Source of the DNA: an uncultured Methanomicrobiales archaeon
GTDB lineage: Archaea; Halobacteriota; Methanomicrobia; Methanomicrobiales; Methanospirillaceae
DNA: 40,354 bases
Direction: 5' to 3'
Assembly: GCA_903828975.1 (NCBI GenBank)
Contig: CAIKOD010000181.1
Span: 1-40,354 of the forward strand
The notes beneath the pieces were generated by a model, which did no database searches, was not told the origin of the DNA, and worked only from the letters and a program-made list of their open reading frames with translations. Shown in pieces: positions 25,344 to 34,347 of the stretch. A program made the position numbers and the translations under genes. Each line of letters opens with the position of its first letter. Positions within the stretch are counted from its first letter, which is position 1.

Positions 25344-25921
25344 AGACTCTCACCCATTAATCTGAATTTTTCTGAAAGCAGCGGGGTAATGTCCTCATCA
25401 AGGGTATTTTCACTCGCGACATAGTAGAACTTCCCGTTTCCATAGTATTGTCGCCGTACCTTGAACCCTTCCGGGGCAATAGTCTGCAACGCGTAGATAA
25501 GGTCTTTGTAGAGGGCTTCACCCGGGTCACTCACGACCATGTCAGGCAGGTTCTCCGATTCATTTCGTTCGATGGGCATGATGATTGTCAGCCTGTCCGG
25601 CTGGTCGACCCTGGCCTGCCCAAATTTATCCCAGAGTATTTTGAGCAGCGGTGCGAGGTAGGCTTCGTTGGCTATCGAAATCGTCACCTTGTGATCCTCG
25701 ATATTTAAGTCGGAAAAGTCCCTGACAGTAACAAGACCTGGCAATTTCCTCGTGGTCCCGGTGGCAACAAATATCGGCACTGACGGATCAATGAACACGT
25801 GGATTTTTGCGACGACTCTGACGAGATCATGGTCCAGGAGCACCGTGGAGACGATCCGCTGGTAGTACTCCCCCCCGAGCGGTTCCGGGCATTCCACCTC
25901 AAAATAATCGAGCGCCCCCAT
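25340..25921 (-). CDS. mmp17: Methanogenesis marker protein 17
   Basis: A 193-residue protein of the methanogenesis marker 17 family: YFEVECPEPLGGEYYQRIVSTVLLDHDL near the N-terminus, GKFYYVASENTLDEDI near the C-terminus, one Cys (Cys11). It has no recognisable catalytic motif; the fold looks alpha/beta. It abuts the mmp15 stop exactly (ATG at 25921) and overlaps mmp7. It is reported as part of the MCR activation assembly, where it probably has a structural or cluster-holding role. Confidence 0.9.
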   Translation of the reverse strand: MGALDYFEVECPEPLGGEYYQRIVSTVLLDHDLVRVVAKIHVFIDPSVPIFVATGTTRKLPGLVTVRDFSDLNIEDHKVTISIANEAYLAPLLKILWDKFGQARVDQPDRLTIIMPIERNESENLPDMVVSDPGEALYKDLIYALQTIAPEGFKVRRQYYGNGKFYYVASENTLDEDITPLLSEKFRLMGESL

Positions 25922-27160
25922 CTACTTCTCCCTTATGAACCCGGATGAAAGGAGTGCAGAACCCACGGCACCGATATACTGCGAATAGGGGGGCACGACG
26001 ATTTCAACCTGCAACAGTTCTCCCATCGCAAATACAAGCCCCTTGATTAACGAGGTTCCGCCCACCATGATAACGGGCTCCCGGATGTCCACTTCCTGCA
26101 ACTGCTGCTCAAATACCTGTTCAGCAACACTATGGCAGGCGGCAGCAGCAACATCTTCTTTTGAACTACCGGCTGCAAGGGCGTTCACGAGGCTCTGGGT
26201 ACCAAACACGATACAATAGCTGTTCATCGCTACCTGTTTTGACATGCCTTTGAGCGCAAGGGGCCCTAGCTCGGTGATATCAACACCAAGACGCTTTGCA
26301 GTCATTTCAAGGAACCTGCCACTTGCCCCTGCACAGATACCTCCCATGGTAAAGGTCCCCGGGATCCCGTCCTGGACACTGATTGCCTTGTTGTCCATCC
26401 CGCCGATATCGATAACAGTCGAAGGCCCGTGCTGGCAGTCTGCAAGGAATACCGCCCCTTTGGAGTTCACCGTCAGTTCTTCCTGGATAAGGTCTGCCTT
26501 GATCTTTTCACCGACAAGGAACCGCCCGTACCCGGTTGTGCCGACTGCCTGGATCTCTTCCCGTTTAACTCCTGCCATATCGAGGGCCTGTTGTATCGTG
26601 GCATTGGCACTTTCGAGTACATCGGTAGTTGGTAACCACCCGGTGCCGATAATTTTGTTATCCCTCATCACCACGGCTTTCGTGGTACTGGAGCCGGAAT
26701 CAAGCCCAAGTGTAAGCCCGACCTGGGTCTCCCTGGCAAGCAGTGCCCTCCGCCGTGCAATAGTGGTCAGGGCCTCCATACGGGTGAGTAAGGTCCCCGA
26801 GGTGGTGCGTTCGGTAAATGAATAGCTGACAACCGGGAGTTTCGAGTTCTCATGGATGTACCTTCGGAGCTCGTTCCGGACAATAGCCGCCTCGGCACAG
26901 CGGAAACAGGTCGCGATAAAGACCGCATCAGCCTCGACCCGCCCCTCAACAAGTGCCTTCGCACGGGCAATTGCCAGCTTAAGGTCAGGGCTGCGGACAT
27001 CAAGGCCAAACGCGGTGAAATCCCTTCTGATATCTGCGAGACTGATATCAGGGTAAAAAATCTCTGCATCAACCGCTTTAGCGGCCTGGTCAATCTCTTT
27101 CTGGACACCGCTGTATTCAGGACCGCACGAGAGTTGTGCAATACGTACCGGGGTGGTCAT
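25922..27160 (-). CDS. mmp15: Methanogenesis marker protein 15 (BadF/HgdC-type ATPase)
   Basis: A 412-residue ASKHA-fold ATPase. [17 protein letters not shown] (about 147-163) is the phosphate-1 motif, [12 protein letters not shown] (about 245-256) the second, and [20 protein letters not shown] keeps a Cys like the cluster ligand of the 2-hydroxyacyl-CoA dehydratase activators. An N-terminal ~140-residue domain has [12 protein letters not shown] with a CxxC pair. Relatives use ATP to drive low-potential electron transfer, which fits a role in activating MCR or its cofactor. It overlaps mmp5 by four bases (ATGA). Confidence 0.9.
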   Translation of the reverse strand: MTTPVRIAQLSCGPEYSGVQKEIDQAAKAVDAEIFYPDISLADIRRDFTAFGLDVRSPDLKLAIARAKALVEGRVEADAVFIATCFRCAEAAIVRNELRRYIHENSKLPVVSYSFTERTTSGTLLTRMEALTTIARRRALLARETQVGLTLGLDSGSSTTKAVVMRDNKIIGTGWLPTTDVLESANATIQQALDMAGVKREEIQAVGTTGYGRFLVGEKIKADLIQEELTVNSKGAVFLADCQHGPSTVIDIGGMDNKAISVQDGIPGTFTMGGICAGASGRFLEMTAKRLGVDITELGPLALKGMSKQVAMNSYCIVFGTQSLVNALAAGSSKEDVAAAACHSVAEQVFEQQLQEVDIREPVIMVGGTSLIKGLVFAMGELLQVEIVVPPYSQYIGAVGSALLSSGFIREK

Positions 27161-27603
27161 TTCTCCCTCCCAAGTCCTACGAGGAAATCCCTGATCGCTG
27201 CAACGAACTCTGCCCCTTCTGCGTCAGTTTTAGGATAATTCAGTTCCAGCACAGGAATATCGCGTTTCTTGAGAAGGAATATGATCAGTTCGTTTGTCCG
27301 GGCACAACCCATGCACCCGAAGGCGAGGTCGGCATCATGGATGATGATACCGGCTTCAGCGTCCTCGATCATCGGTCCGTAGAGCGACATCCGGCCCCGG
27401 ACACCTGATGGGACTTCAACTGCTGCATACTTGAGGCCTTTTTTCGGGTCTTCTGGGCTGATCTGGAGTGGGGGGGATTCAAGGCCTGCGGTCTGGATAT
27501 GCTCCCGTATTGACTGGGCTGCACTCAGGGGTGTGTGACCAAACCGGGCTACAAGGTCAGAGAGGATCAGGCTGGTAGCGGGATAAATAAAAACTTTCGC
27601 CAT
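27157..27603 (-). CDS. mmp5: Methanogenesis marker protein 5
   Basis: A 148-residue protein of the methanogenesis marker 5 family: [23 protein letters not shown] at the start, [32 protein letters not shown] in the middle with a CxxC (FGCMGCART), and [13 protein letters not shown] near the end. The CxxC in a short loop could bind a metal or cluster. It lies four bases downstream of mmp6 and overlaps mmp15. Role in methanogenesis not defined. Confidence 0.9.
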   Translation of the reverse strand: MAKVFIYPATSLILSDLVARFGHTPLSAAQSIREHIQTAGLESPPLQISPEDPKKGLKYAAVEVPSGVRGRMSLYGPMIEDAEAGIIIHDADLAFGCMGCARTNELIIFLLKKRDIPVLELNYPKTDAEGAEFVAAIRDFLVGLGREK

Positions 27604-27607
27604 TTTT

Positions 27608-28066
27608 TCAGGGCTCCTGTGCTTCGACTAATTTTTTCAGCTTGTCAACATCGAGTTTTGTTTCCGGGCTGGGAGTTGGCGGGTGAGGGATCGACGTTGC
27701 ATCACGCCCGGTGAGTTCATGGAGCCCGTACGATACATGGCGGATAAGGGAAATTTCAAACTCGTGCCCGAAAAACCCGGGCCTCGCACCGCCAAGGTTC
27801 GCCCGGCAGCGCCGCGGGTCCCCGGGAGGGAACCCCCTGTCTTTTACAAAGATATGATCCGGATCAAGCTCCCGTAATGCGACGATTATCTTCTCCACTC
27901 CCTCAGCAGTTCCCGTGACCTGGAGCCCGAAACAGGTCTCCTTGATCATCGCACCTTCCGAGATCTCGTATGCCCTGACGGCTAGGTCCTGTGGTGTCAT
28001 CTCCGGTGACTCTACGAAAACGTATTTCGTCACCGTCCCCTGGTAACGGGGGATATATGCGCTCAT
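27608..28066 (-). CDS. mmp6: Methanogenesis marker protein 6
   Basis: A 152-residue protein of the methanogenesis marker 6 family. Recognisable blocks are TKYVFVESPEMTPQDLAVRAYE, MIKETCFGLQVTGTAEGVEKII, HIFVKDRGFPPGDPRRCRANLGGARPGF and EFEISLIRHVSYGLHEL. The pairs PPGDPRRCR and GGARPGF are highly conserved-looking. It overlaps mmp3 by four bases. Function unknown beyond association with the MCR activation gene set. Confidence 0.9.
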   Translation of the reverse strand: MSAYIPRYQGTVTKYVFVESPEMTPQDLAVRAYEISEGAMIKETCFGLQVTGTAEGVEKIIVALRELDPDHIFVKDRGFPPGDPRRCRANLGGARPGFFGHEFEISLIRHVSYGLHELTGRDATSIPHPPTPSPETKLDVDKLKKLVEAQEP

Positions 28067-29589
28067 CCCTTCACCTCCCTGATAAACACGATATCTTTCT
28101 CCCTGATATTTTTCAGCACGCCGGGGTTCACGACCCTGCCGATGATATTGGTCCCCTCAAACGGCTCTGATGTCGGCCCGAACTCTTTATGTGCAGATAC
28201 CCGTATCCCGACAAGTCCCACCCCTTTTCTCGACTCATTGGTAATGGCCAGGGCCCCTGCCGGCACCTCGTCCTGCGGGATATTTTCAGGGATAATCTTC
28301 ACCCCTTTTGGTATAGCTGGCTTGAACAGGTATACATCGTCAAAAATAAAAAAAGCCGGGACCTGACCGACATCATGTGACCAGAGGCCTGTAAGGAAAC
28401 GGAATATTTCGGAGGAGTCAGGGGCTTTTGCATCATCGAGGACAATGTCAATCACCCTGGAGAGTGGCTCTGTAATCAGCGATACCGTTCCGCTGGCAAG
28501 CACCTCCAGTGTTGTCCCCGGGACCTGCCCGACGACCACGCGGTCTCCTGCCTGGCTGTCGACCTGGGTTTTTACACCTCTTGCTGCCGCAACCCGCAGG
28601 GCTTCCCCGAGTGGAAGTCCGATAAGGTCAAAACGTGCCGGTGATGCCCTGATACAGAATATATCATCAGCCTTTGCAAGCCGGGCAATCTCTATCCCGT
28701 GGACCACCTGCGCTACGACGGTGTGGGCGGGGTTACTCGGGACATCGGCGGTGTATATATACACGCCACCCTTCGACTGGCCTTTTGTCCGGACGGTCAC
28801 GGTACCCTCCCGTCTTGGCCCTTTCAACTCGGGGGGTACATCAATCTGGGTCCGGCGGCCATCAAAAATATGGGTGCTCGCGGCCCTGCCGACATGAAAC
28901 GTCCCGTCTTCCAGTGCGAGGAGCAGGTGTTCCACACTTGCTGCGCAATCTGTAACAATATGGTCTTCTCCATACCCCTGCACGGCGAGATCGACGTGGG
29001 TGACAATCTGCATCCCTTCTTCAAGCAGCAGTTCCTGGTCAGTAGTTGTAAAAGAACGGGCGGTGTCGGCCCATGAGATAACGGGGATCACTTCCGTAAC
29101 CCTGTCCCCAGTGCCCCAATGGTCCAGTACCCCGCGACCGGACACAACTCTTCCGATAACTCCCCCGTTTTCACCGGTGCCGTGGTCTGCAGAATGTCGC
29201 ATCCTTGAGAAAATGAGGTATGACTGCTTCGGGTCATACCCCCCGCACCCCAGGATGAGGTCCCCCCGCTCGTACAGATGGGGTCTCCTGTCGGGAATAT
29301 TTTCAGAAGGGAACGGACCAAACGCAGCACTATACCTGTCTTCCCAGTGCAGTTTCAGGCTCTCGATAAAACCAGGGCCTTCCAGGGGTATACGGCCCGA
29401 TGCAGAAATCTCAACCCGTATTTCACCTTTCGTGGTCAGGATCTGGAGATTTTCAGTTGTTTCCTTTTCCTGCGTACCGGGCCGGATCACTGCCACACAA
29501 CAGAGCGGGTCCCTGCCAGTGAATACCGAAGCGAGACTGCTTTCCTCTGGTACCTCGCGGCTCTCCCCGTCGATCCGGATCGTGACCAT
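28063..29589 (-). CDS. mmp3: Methanogenesis marker protein 3 (UPF0288)
   Basis: A 508-residue multidomain protein. The N-terminus (1-60) resembles a ubiquitin-like beta-grasp domain (MVTIRIDGESREVPEESSLASVF). Next come a region with LILGCGGYDPKQSYLIFSRMRHSADHG (about 110-137) and EGTVTVRTKGQSKGGVYIYTADVPSNPAHTVVAQVVHGIEIARLA (about 260-304, cyclophilin-like peptidyl-prolyl isomerase fold), then a C-terminal domain ending IIGRVVNPGVLKNIREKDIVFIREV. Reported as a component of the MCR activation complex. It is separated by 19 bases from atwA upstream and overlaps mmp6. Confidence 0.9.
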   Translation of the reverse strand: MVTIRIDGESREVPEESSLASVFTGRDPLCCVAVIRPGTQEKETTENLQILTTKGEIRVEISASGRIPLEGPGFIESLKLHWEDRYSAAFGPFPSENIPDRRPHLYERGDLILGCGGYDPKQSYLIFSRMRHSADHGTGENGGVIGRVVSGRGVLDHWGTGDRVTEVIPVISWADTARSFTTTDQELLLEEGMQIVTHVDLAVQGYGEDHIVTDCAASVEHLLLALEDGTFHVGRAASTHIFDGRRTQIDVPPELKGPRREGTVTVRTKGQSKGGVYIYTADVPSNPAHTVVAQVVHGIEIARLAKADDIFCIRASPARFDLIGLPLGEALRVAAARGVKTQVDSQAGDRVVVGQVPGTTLEVLASGTVSLITEPLSRVIDIVLDDAKAPDSSEIFRFLTGLWSHDVGQVPAFFIFDDVYLFKPAIPKGVKIIPENIPQDEVPAGALAITNESRKGVGLVGIRVSAHKEFGPTSEPFEGTNIIGRVVNPGVLKNIREKDIVFIREVKG

Positions 29590-29608
29590 CCTTTGTCCTC
29601 CACGTGGC

Positions 29609-31222
29609 TCAGGGTGCTGCCGGCTTACTCATGACTTCACGTTCTTCCTCTGTGAGGATTGCAAGGACATCGGCGGTTTTTCCAATTGAAACAATCTTGC
29701 CGCCCCGCATCAGTGCCACCCGGTCACAGACTTCCCTGACAAACTCCATGTCATGGGAAACAACGATGAACGTCTCCTCCATTTCGTCCCGTGAATGCAG
29801 GATTGAGTGTTTTACATCGAGTTTTGTGATCGGGTCCATTGTCCCCGTGGGTTCGTCCAGAACGACAAGCCGTGGCTCACGGATCAGTACCTGGGCGAGT
29901 GCTACCCGGTGACGTTCTCCCTCGGAGAGCTGAGATGGGTACCGGTCGAGGATCTCTCTGCCCTTCTCTTCGGAAAAACCTGACATCCGGAGTGTAATAA
30001 CCGCTTTCCTTATTGCGAGCTCTTTAGGGAACTCAAGGCCGATTGCATCGGTTAAGTTATCAAGCACCGTGCGGTGTGGGAACAGGTCATATTCCTGGTG
30101 GAGCAGCCCGATATAACCCTTGGCCCGTCCCCGGTACTCAATACCGGGTTTTGTCATATCGATCCATTCGTCCCCGATCTTAATGTTCATCTCACCTGAT
30201 GTTGGTTCGATGATCCCGGAAATGATCCGGGAAAGCGTGGTCTTTCCTGCGCCACTTTTACCGATGATACCGAATATCTCCTTGGTGAAGACCTCGAACG
30301 TCACCCCGTTCACTGCCTTGACTACCCCGCGGTCAACTGAGATGTACCGTTTGATGACATCCCTGGCAGAGAGGAGCTGTTCCCCAATTTCGGCTGCCTC
30401 AAACTCTTCCTGGTCATGGTAGTCCTTCATGAACTGCTGTATGACCTCGGCAGGAGTGCCTAGTGCAAGTATTTTTCCATCCACAAGGAGCATGGCCCTG
30501 TCAGCAACATCCTCGATTACCTGCGAGAAGTGGGAGGTTACGACCATTCCCATGTTCTCCATTCTTGCAGCCTCGAGGAGCATGGTATGTACTACTTTCG
30601 CGGTGCCGGGGTCAAGGGTACCGGTCGGTTCATCCGCAAAAAGGGCGAACGGCTCTTTCGCCAGCTGGCGGGCAAGAACAACCCGTTGTTTTTCTCCGCC
30701 GGAAAGGTCACGGGCGATATGCATCATCCGGTGGGAGAGGCGGACCTGGTCGAGGAGGTCTGCCGCACGGTTGATGGACTTATCAACCGGATAATTGATA
30801 TCATCGAGTGCATGAAGGACGTTTTCGATAACCCTGTCGTCCCCGTAGAGAGCAAATGTCCTCTGGAACATGATCGCCGTACGGTTCATAATACGGCGTT
30901 TCATTGCAGTATTGGCCTCGTTCCAGAAATCAACGTCGATCGATTTGAGTGATCCACCACATTTTGGACATGCCTGGCCATTTTTACTCGGGACATCCAG
31001 GTAATCGCAGCCATCACATGCCGCAACATGGTAGATGATCGTTCCACTCGTGGGTGGTGTCTCCACCCCTCTCATGAGCTGCATCAGGACTGTTTTTCCT
31101 GCGCCGCTCCTGCCGATAATTCCAAGGATTTCTCCCTCTGAAAGTTCAAAAGAAATGGTATTGAGGACTCGTTTTCCGTCAAAATCCATGCACAGATTGT
31201 TAACGGTTATCAGTGGGGCCAT
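29609..31222 (-). CDS. atwA: MCR activation component A2, twin ABC ATPase
   Basis: A 537-residue soluble protein with two ABC domains. Walker A motifs are at GRSGAGKT (37-44) and GKSGAGKTT (about 324-332); signatures DLSGGEKQRVVLARQLA and QLSEGERHRVALAQVL; Walker B segments FALFADEPTGTLDP and RLVVLDEPTGTMDP. A zinc-ribbon-like insertion CDGC...CPKC (Cys69, 72, 85, 88) lies between Walker A and signature in the first domain, a mark of AtwA. It has no membrane partner. It supplies ATP energy to the MCR activation complex that reduces F430 nickel. It is the first or second gene of the marker operon. Confidence 0.95.
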   Translation of the reverse strand: MAPLITVNNLCMDFDGKRVLNTISFELSEGEILGIIGRSGAGKTVLMQLMRGVETPPTSGTIIYHVAACDGCDYLDVPSKNGQACPKCGGSLKSIDVDFWNEANTAMKRRIMNRTAIMFQRTFALYGDDRVIENVLHALDDINYPVDKSINRAADLLDQVRLSHRMMHIARDLSGGEKQRVVLARQLAKEPFALFADEPTGTLDPGTAKVVHTMLLEAARMENMGMVVTSHFSQVIEDVADRAMLLVDGKILALGTPAEVIQQFMKDYHDQEEFEAAEIGEQLLSARDVIKRYISVDRGVVKAVNGVTFEVFTKEIFGIIGKSGAGKTTLSRIISGIIEPTSGEMNIKIGDEWIDMTKPGIEYRGRAKGYIGLLHQEYDLFPHRTVLDNLTDAIGLEFPKELAIRKAVITLRMSGFSEEKGREILDRYPSQLSEGERHRVALAQVLIREPRLVVLDEPTGTMDPITKLDVKHSILHSRDEMEETFIVVSHDMEFVREVCDRVALMRGGKIVSIGKTADVLAILTEEEREVMSKPAAP

Positions 31223-31287
31223 TCTTCACCTCTTGTAGATCATGTAACGTACGGGCATATTACTTTTTATATACAGATATGTCCGGA

Positions 31288-32117
31288 TCATGAACACTGG
31301 AGTCTTCTCACGATCTCGACTACTTCGCTTACGTTTTTGACCACATGCCCCGCCGTCTTGTATAACTCGTCGGGTTTTCCCCCCGACTGTTCCTCAGTGA
31401 GGATTGCAATATCGGCTTTTTTCATTGCACAAAGGTCGTTGATGCTGTCACCGACCATTACCACCTGGTCAAATTCACACTGGAGGTCTGATACGATCTG
31501 CGCTTTCATGGAAGGTGTCGCCACCCCGTACACCCTGTCACGCGGAATACCCAGGTAATCCGCCATCCGTTCAAGTTTTGCGACCCTGTCACCAGACGCG
31601 ATATAGGTAGGCACACCCATCCTGTGCAGGGTTGAGATGGCCTCCTTTGCACCCTCAAATGGCCTTCCACCGGTTGTAATCGTAAATTCAATGCCGTGTA
31701 AGGCCATGTTCAGGATGACCCCGCTGTTCATCGTCACAACAGCCTCACGGCTGCAGTTTCTCCATACGTCACGGATACACTGCTGGAGGTCACCGACCGT
31801 TGCATAGGTGTCGTTATACAGGGTGTCCCCCACCTCCTCGGCGGCAAGGACCTTCCGTGTGCAGCTGATACCAAACCCGATATTGCTCTCGACAAGGAAC
31901 CCAGACAGAAGTTTTTCCGGTGATGTGTCCATTACCTCCCTCGAATGGAGGTGCATCACGACAAGCACCCGTTCAGGTGAACTGAACGTGAGCATTGTTG
32001 TCTCGATACCAGGCAACAGGTGGTTGTTCAGCACATCCTTTGCCACCCGGTAGGTATGCAGCAGGGTACCGGCACTATCAAAGACTACCGCGACTGACGT
32101 TGCAAATCACTCCCCAT
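31288..32117 (-). CDS. HAD-family phosphatase with apparent frameshift at its start
   Basis: From GTG 32046 the frame gives 252 residues with HAD motifs II (IASGDR), III (Lys in PSMKAQIV) and IV (VMVGDSINDLCAMKKADIA), but not the nucleophile motif I. Motif I, VVFDSAGTLL, is in the same frame just upstream (about 32088-32059), beyond which no ATG, GTG or TTG occurs before a TGA at 32109-32107. ATG 32117 and TTG 32105 are in another frame and stop at TAG 32087-32085, so one added base near 32088 would join them to motif I. Read that way the protein has about 276 residues. It sits 65 bp before atwA. The true start or integrity is undecided. Confidence 0.75.
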
Positions 32118-32158
32118 AAACTCTTTCTAGTTATTTATCCTTGAATAAATGAAGATGG

Positions 32159-33115
32159 ATGGTCCTTACTGATACTGCAGACAAGATAAAGAGCATGGAG
32201 ATCAGGGGGGCCGGGCGGATCGCCCGGGCTGCCGCAATCGCTCTGGCAGAGCATGCCGAATCACTTGATCTCACTGATATTACTATATTTTCCGGTGAGA
32301 TGAAGCGGGCAGCGGACCTTATGGCAGGGACAAGGCCAACCGCTGTTTCGCTCCCGAATGCAGTAAATATTGTCATGGCATCAATAGCCCAAGCGACTAC
32401 CGTACCCGGGGCAAAAATGGCAATTGGTTCGAAAGCCCGTGAATTTGTCCAGTCCTCGAACCAGGCGGTCGAACGCATCGGGAAAATAGGGGCCCGCCAT
32501 ATCAGGGACGGGGATGTTATCCTTACCCATTGTAATTCTGAGGCTGCGCTCGCCTGTCTTATCGAGGCGAAAAGGAGCGGCAGGGATTTTTCCGTTTTTG
32601 CAACAGAAGTCAGGCCAAGAAACCAGGGCCTTCTCACCATTCGTGTGCTCAACGAAGCGGGGATCAAAACAAGATTTATCGTTGATTCCGCGGTCAGATC
32701 GTTTATCAACGACATCGACCTGGTGATAACCGGTGCAGATGCGGTAACCGTGAATGGTGCGGTGGTCAACAAGATCGGGACCTCCCAGGTTGCGCTTGCC
32801 GCCCATGAAGCACGGACAAACTTTGTTGTTGCCGCTGAGACCTACAAATTCGCGCCACGGACGATCCTCGGAGAACTGATCGAGATCGAAGAGCGTCCGG
32901 CAGGTGAAGTGCTCCCTGATGATATTGCGAAAAGTCTCCCGTATGTAACCGTGAGGAACCCCGTGTTTGACGTGACCCCCGCGGAGTACGTTGACCTGAT
33001 TATCACTGAAACCGGAGCCATTCCCCCCCAGATGGCCTACATTATTATCCGGGATTACCTCGGCTGGGACATATCGGAATTCGGGAAGGAATTCGATATC
33101 GACCACCATGATTAG
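32159..33115 (+). CDS. Ribose 1,5-bisphosphate isomerase (eIF2B-alpha-like)
   Basis: A 318-residue protein of the eIF2B/5-methylthioribose-1-phosphate isomerase superfamily. ILTHCNSEAAL (Cys125) and VITGADAVTVNGAVVNKIGTSQVALAAHE (Asp194) match the catalytic Cys and Asp of archaeal ribose-1,5-bisphosphate isomerase. It makes ribulose 1,5-bisphosphate for RuBisCO, encoded 13 bases downstream, so the two form an operon. A translation-factor role is less likely given this context. ATG 32159 is only 41 bases from the divergent HAD start, so the promoter must be within or near that gene. Confidence 0.92.
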   Translation: MVLTDTADKIKSMEIRGAGRIARAAAIALAEHAESLDLTDITIFSGEMKRAADLMAGTRPTAVSLPNAVNIVMASIAQATTVPGAKMAIGSKAREFVQSSNQAVERIGKIGARHIRDGDVILTHCNSEAALACLIEAKRSGRDFSVFATEVRPRNQGLLTIRVLNEAGIKTRFIVDSAVRSFINDIDLVITGADAVTVNGAVVNKIGTSQVALAAHEARTNFVVAAETYKFAPRTILGELIEIEERPAGEVLPDDIAKSLPYVTVRNPVFDVTPAEYVDLIITETGAIPPQMAYIIIRDYLGWDISEFGKEFDIDHHD

Positions 33116-33128
33116 GAGATAAACAATC

Positions 33129-34328
33129 ATGTCAGATGTCATTGCATCATACTATTTCAGGCCCCGGGGGGACACCACCCCCGAAGAGGCAGCTCAGGCC
33201 CTTGCCGATGAAGAGACCACCGGCACATGGACCGGGATAACAACGCGGATGGAATATGTGAAACATCTTGACGGTTCTGTGCTTGATGTAACACCTTCAG
33301 GTAAGGGGTATATCACCCGGATCAGTTACCCTGCAGATGTCTTTGAGCCGGGGAACGTCCCCCAGTACCTTTCAGTCGTTGCAGGAAACCTTTTCGGCCT
33401 GTCGAGGCTGGAAGTAGTAAGGTTCCTTGATTTCGCACTTCCTGACAGCCTCGTTCCGTTCAGGGGGCCAAAATACGGGATCCCTGGTGTACGCCGGATG
33501 ATGGGTACAACGAAGAGGCCGCATGTCGGGACTATCATAAAACCGAAAGTGGGGCTCACTCCGGATGATACCGCCGCGGTTGCCTACCAGGCAGCAATTG
33601 GTGGGGTTGACCTCATTAAGGACGATGAGACCCTTACCGACCAGAAATTCTGCCCGATAGAAGAACGGCTGCCGAAAGTGATGGCGAAACTTGAGGAGGC
33701 CAGGGATGAGACCGGTCACCAGGTCCTTTATGCGGTCAATATCACTACCCGGGGAGACCAGATCGTAGAACGTGCAGAACACGCCATTGAACTCGGGGCG
33801 AATATGATCATGATCGACGTGATTACCGCCGGGTTTGGTGCACTCCAGGCGCTTGGGGAGGAACCCGGGATCAGGGTACCGATCCATGTCCACCGGACGA
33901 TGCACGCGGCAATGACAAGAAACCCCGAACATGGTATCGCAATGAGGCCCCTTGCACGCCTGGTCCGGATGCTTGGCGGGGACCAGCTCCATACCGGGAC
34001 GGTGAGCGGGAAGATGGCCCACGCCGCTGAAGAAGTCACCGGTGATAACCGGGTACTGACCGAACAGGCATTCGGGATGCAACCCACATTCCCGGTTTCA
34101 AGCGGGGGCCTTCATCCTGGAAAGGTCGAAAAGGAGCTCGCTACGCTTGGTACTGACATGATCCTCCAGGCCGGAGGGGGCATCCACGGGCATCCCGCAG
34201 GGACTGCCGCAGGGGCCCGGGCCATGAGGCAGGCAGTTGATGCGTTCATGGCAGGTATTCCTGCCCGGGAATATGCAAAGGATCACTTTGAACTGGAACA
34301 AGCCCTCAAATTATGGGGTACCGGCTGA
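33129..34328 (+). CDS. rbcL: RuBisCO large subunit, form III
   Basis: A 399-residue archaeal form III RuBisCO. Active-site motifs: GTIIKPKVGL (Lys138/Lys140), GGVDLIKDDE (Lys164, the carbamylated position, with Asp166 and Glu167), HVHRTMH, LHTGTVSGKM, SSGGLHPG and LQAGGGIHGHPAG. It is some 25-45 residues shorter than many form III proteins, mainly at the ends. With the isomerase it carboxylates ribulose 1,5-bisphosphate from nucleotide breakdown or from a reductive hexulose-phosphate route. Neither AMP phosphorylase nor phosphoribulokinase is encoded in this window, so which route applies is open. Confidence 0.95.
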   Translation: MSDVIASYYFRPRGDTTPEEAAQALADEETTGTWTGITTRMEYVKHLDGSVLDVTPSGKGYITRISYPADVFEPGNVPQYLSVVAGNLFGLSRLEVVRFLDFALPDSLVPFRGPKYGIPGVRRMMGTTKRPHVGTIIKPKVGLTPDDTAAVAYQAAIGGVDLIKDDETLTDQKFCPIEERLPKVMAKLEEARDETGHQVLYAVNITTRGDQIVERAEHAIELGANMIMIDVITAGFGALQALGEEPGIRVPIHVHRTMHAAMTRNPEHGIAMRPLARLVRMLGGDQLHTGTVSGKMAHAAEEVTGDNRVLTEQAFGMQPTFPVSSGGLHPGKVEKELATLGTDMILQAGGGIHGHPAGTAAGARAMRQAVDAFMAGIPAREYAKDHFELEQALKLWGTG

Positions 34329-34347
34329 GTAGCAGAGAGGTGCGTTT

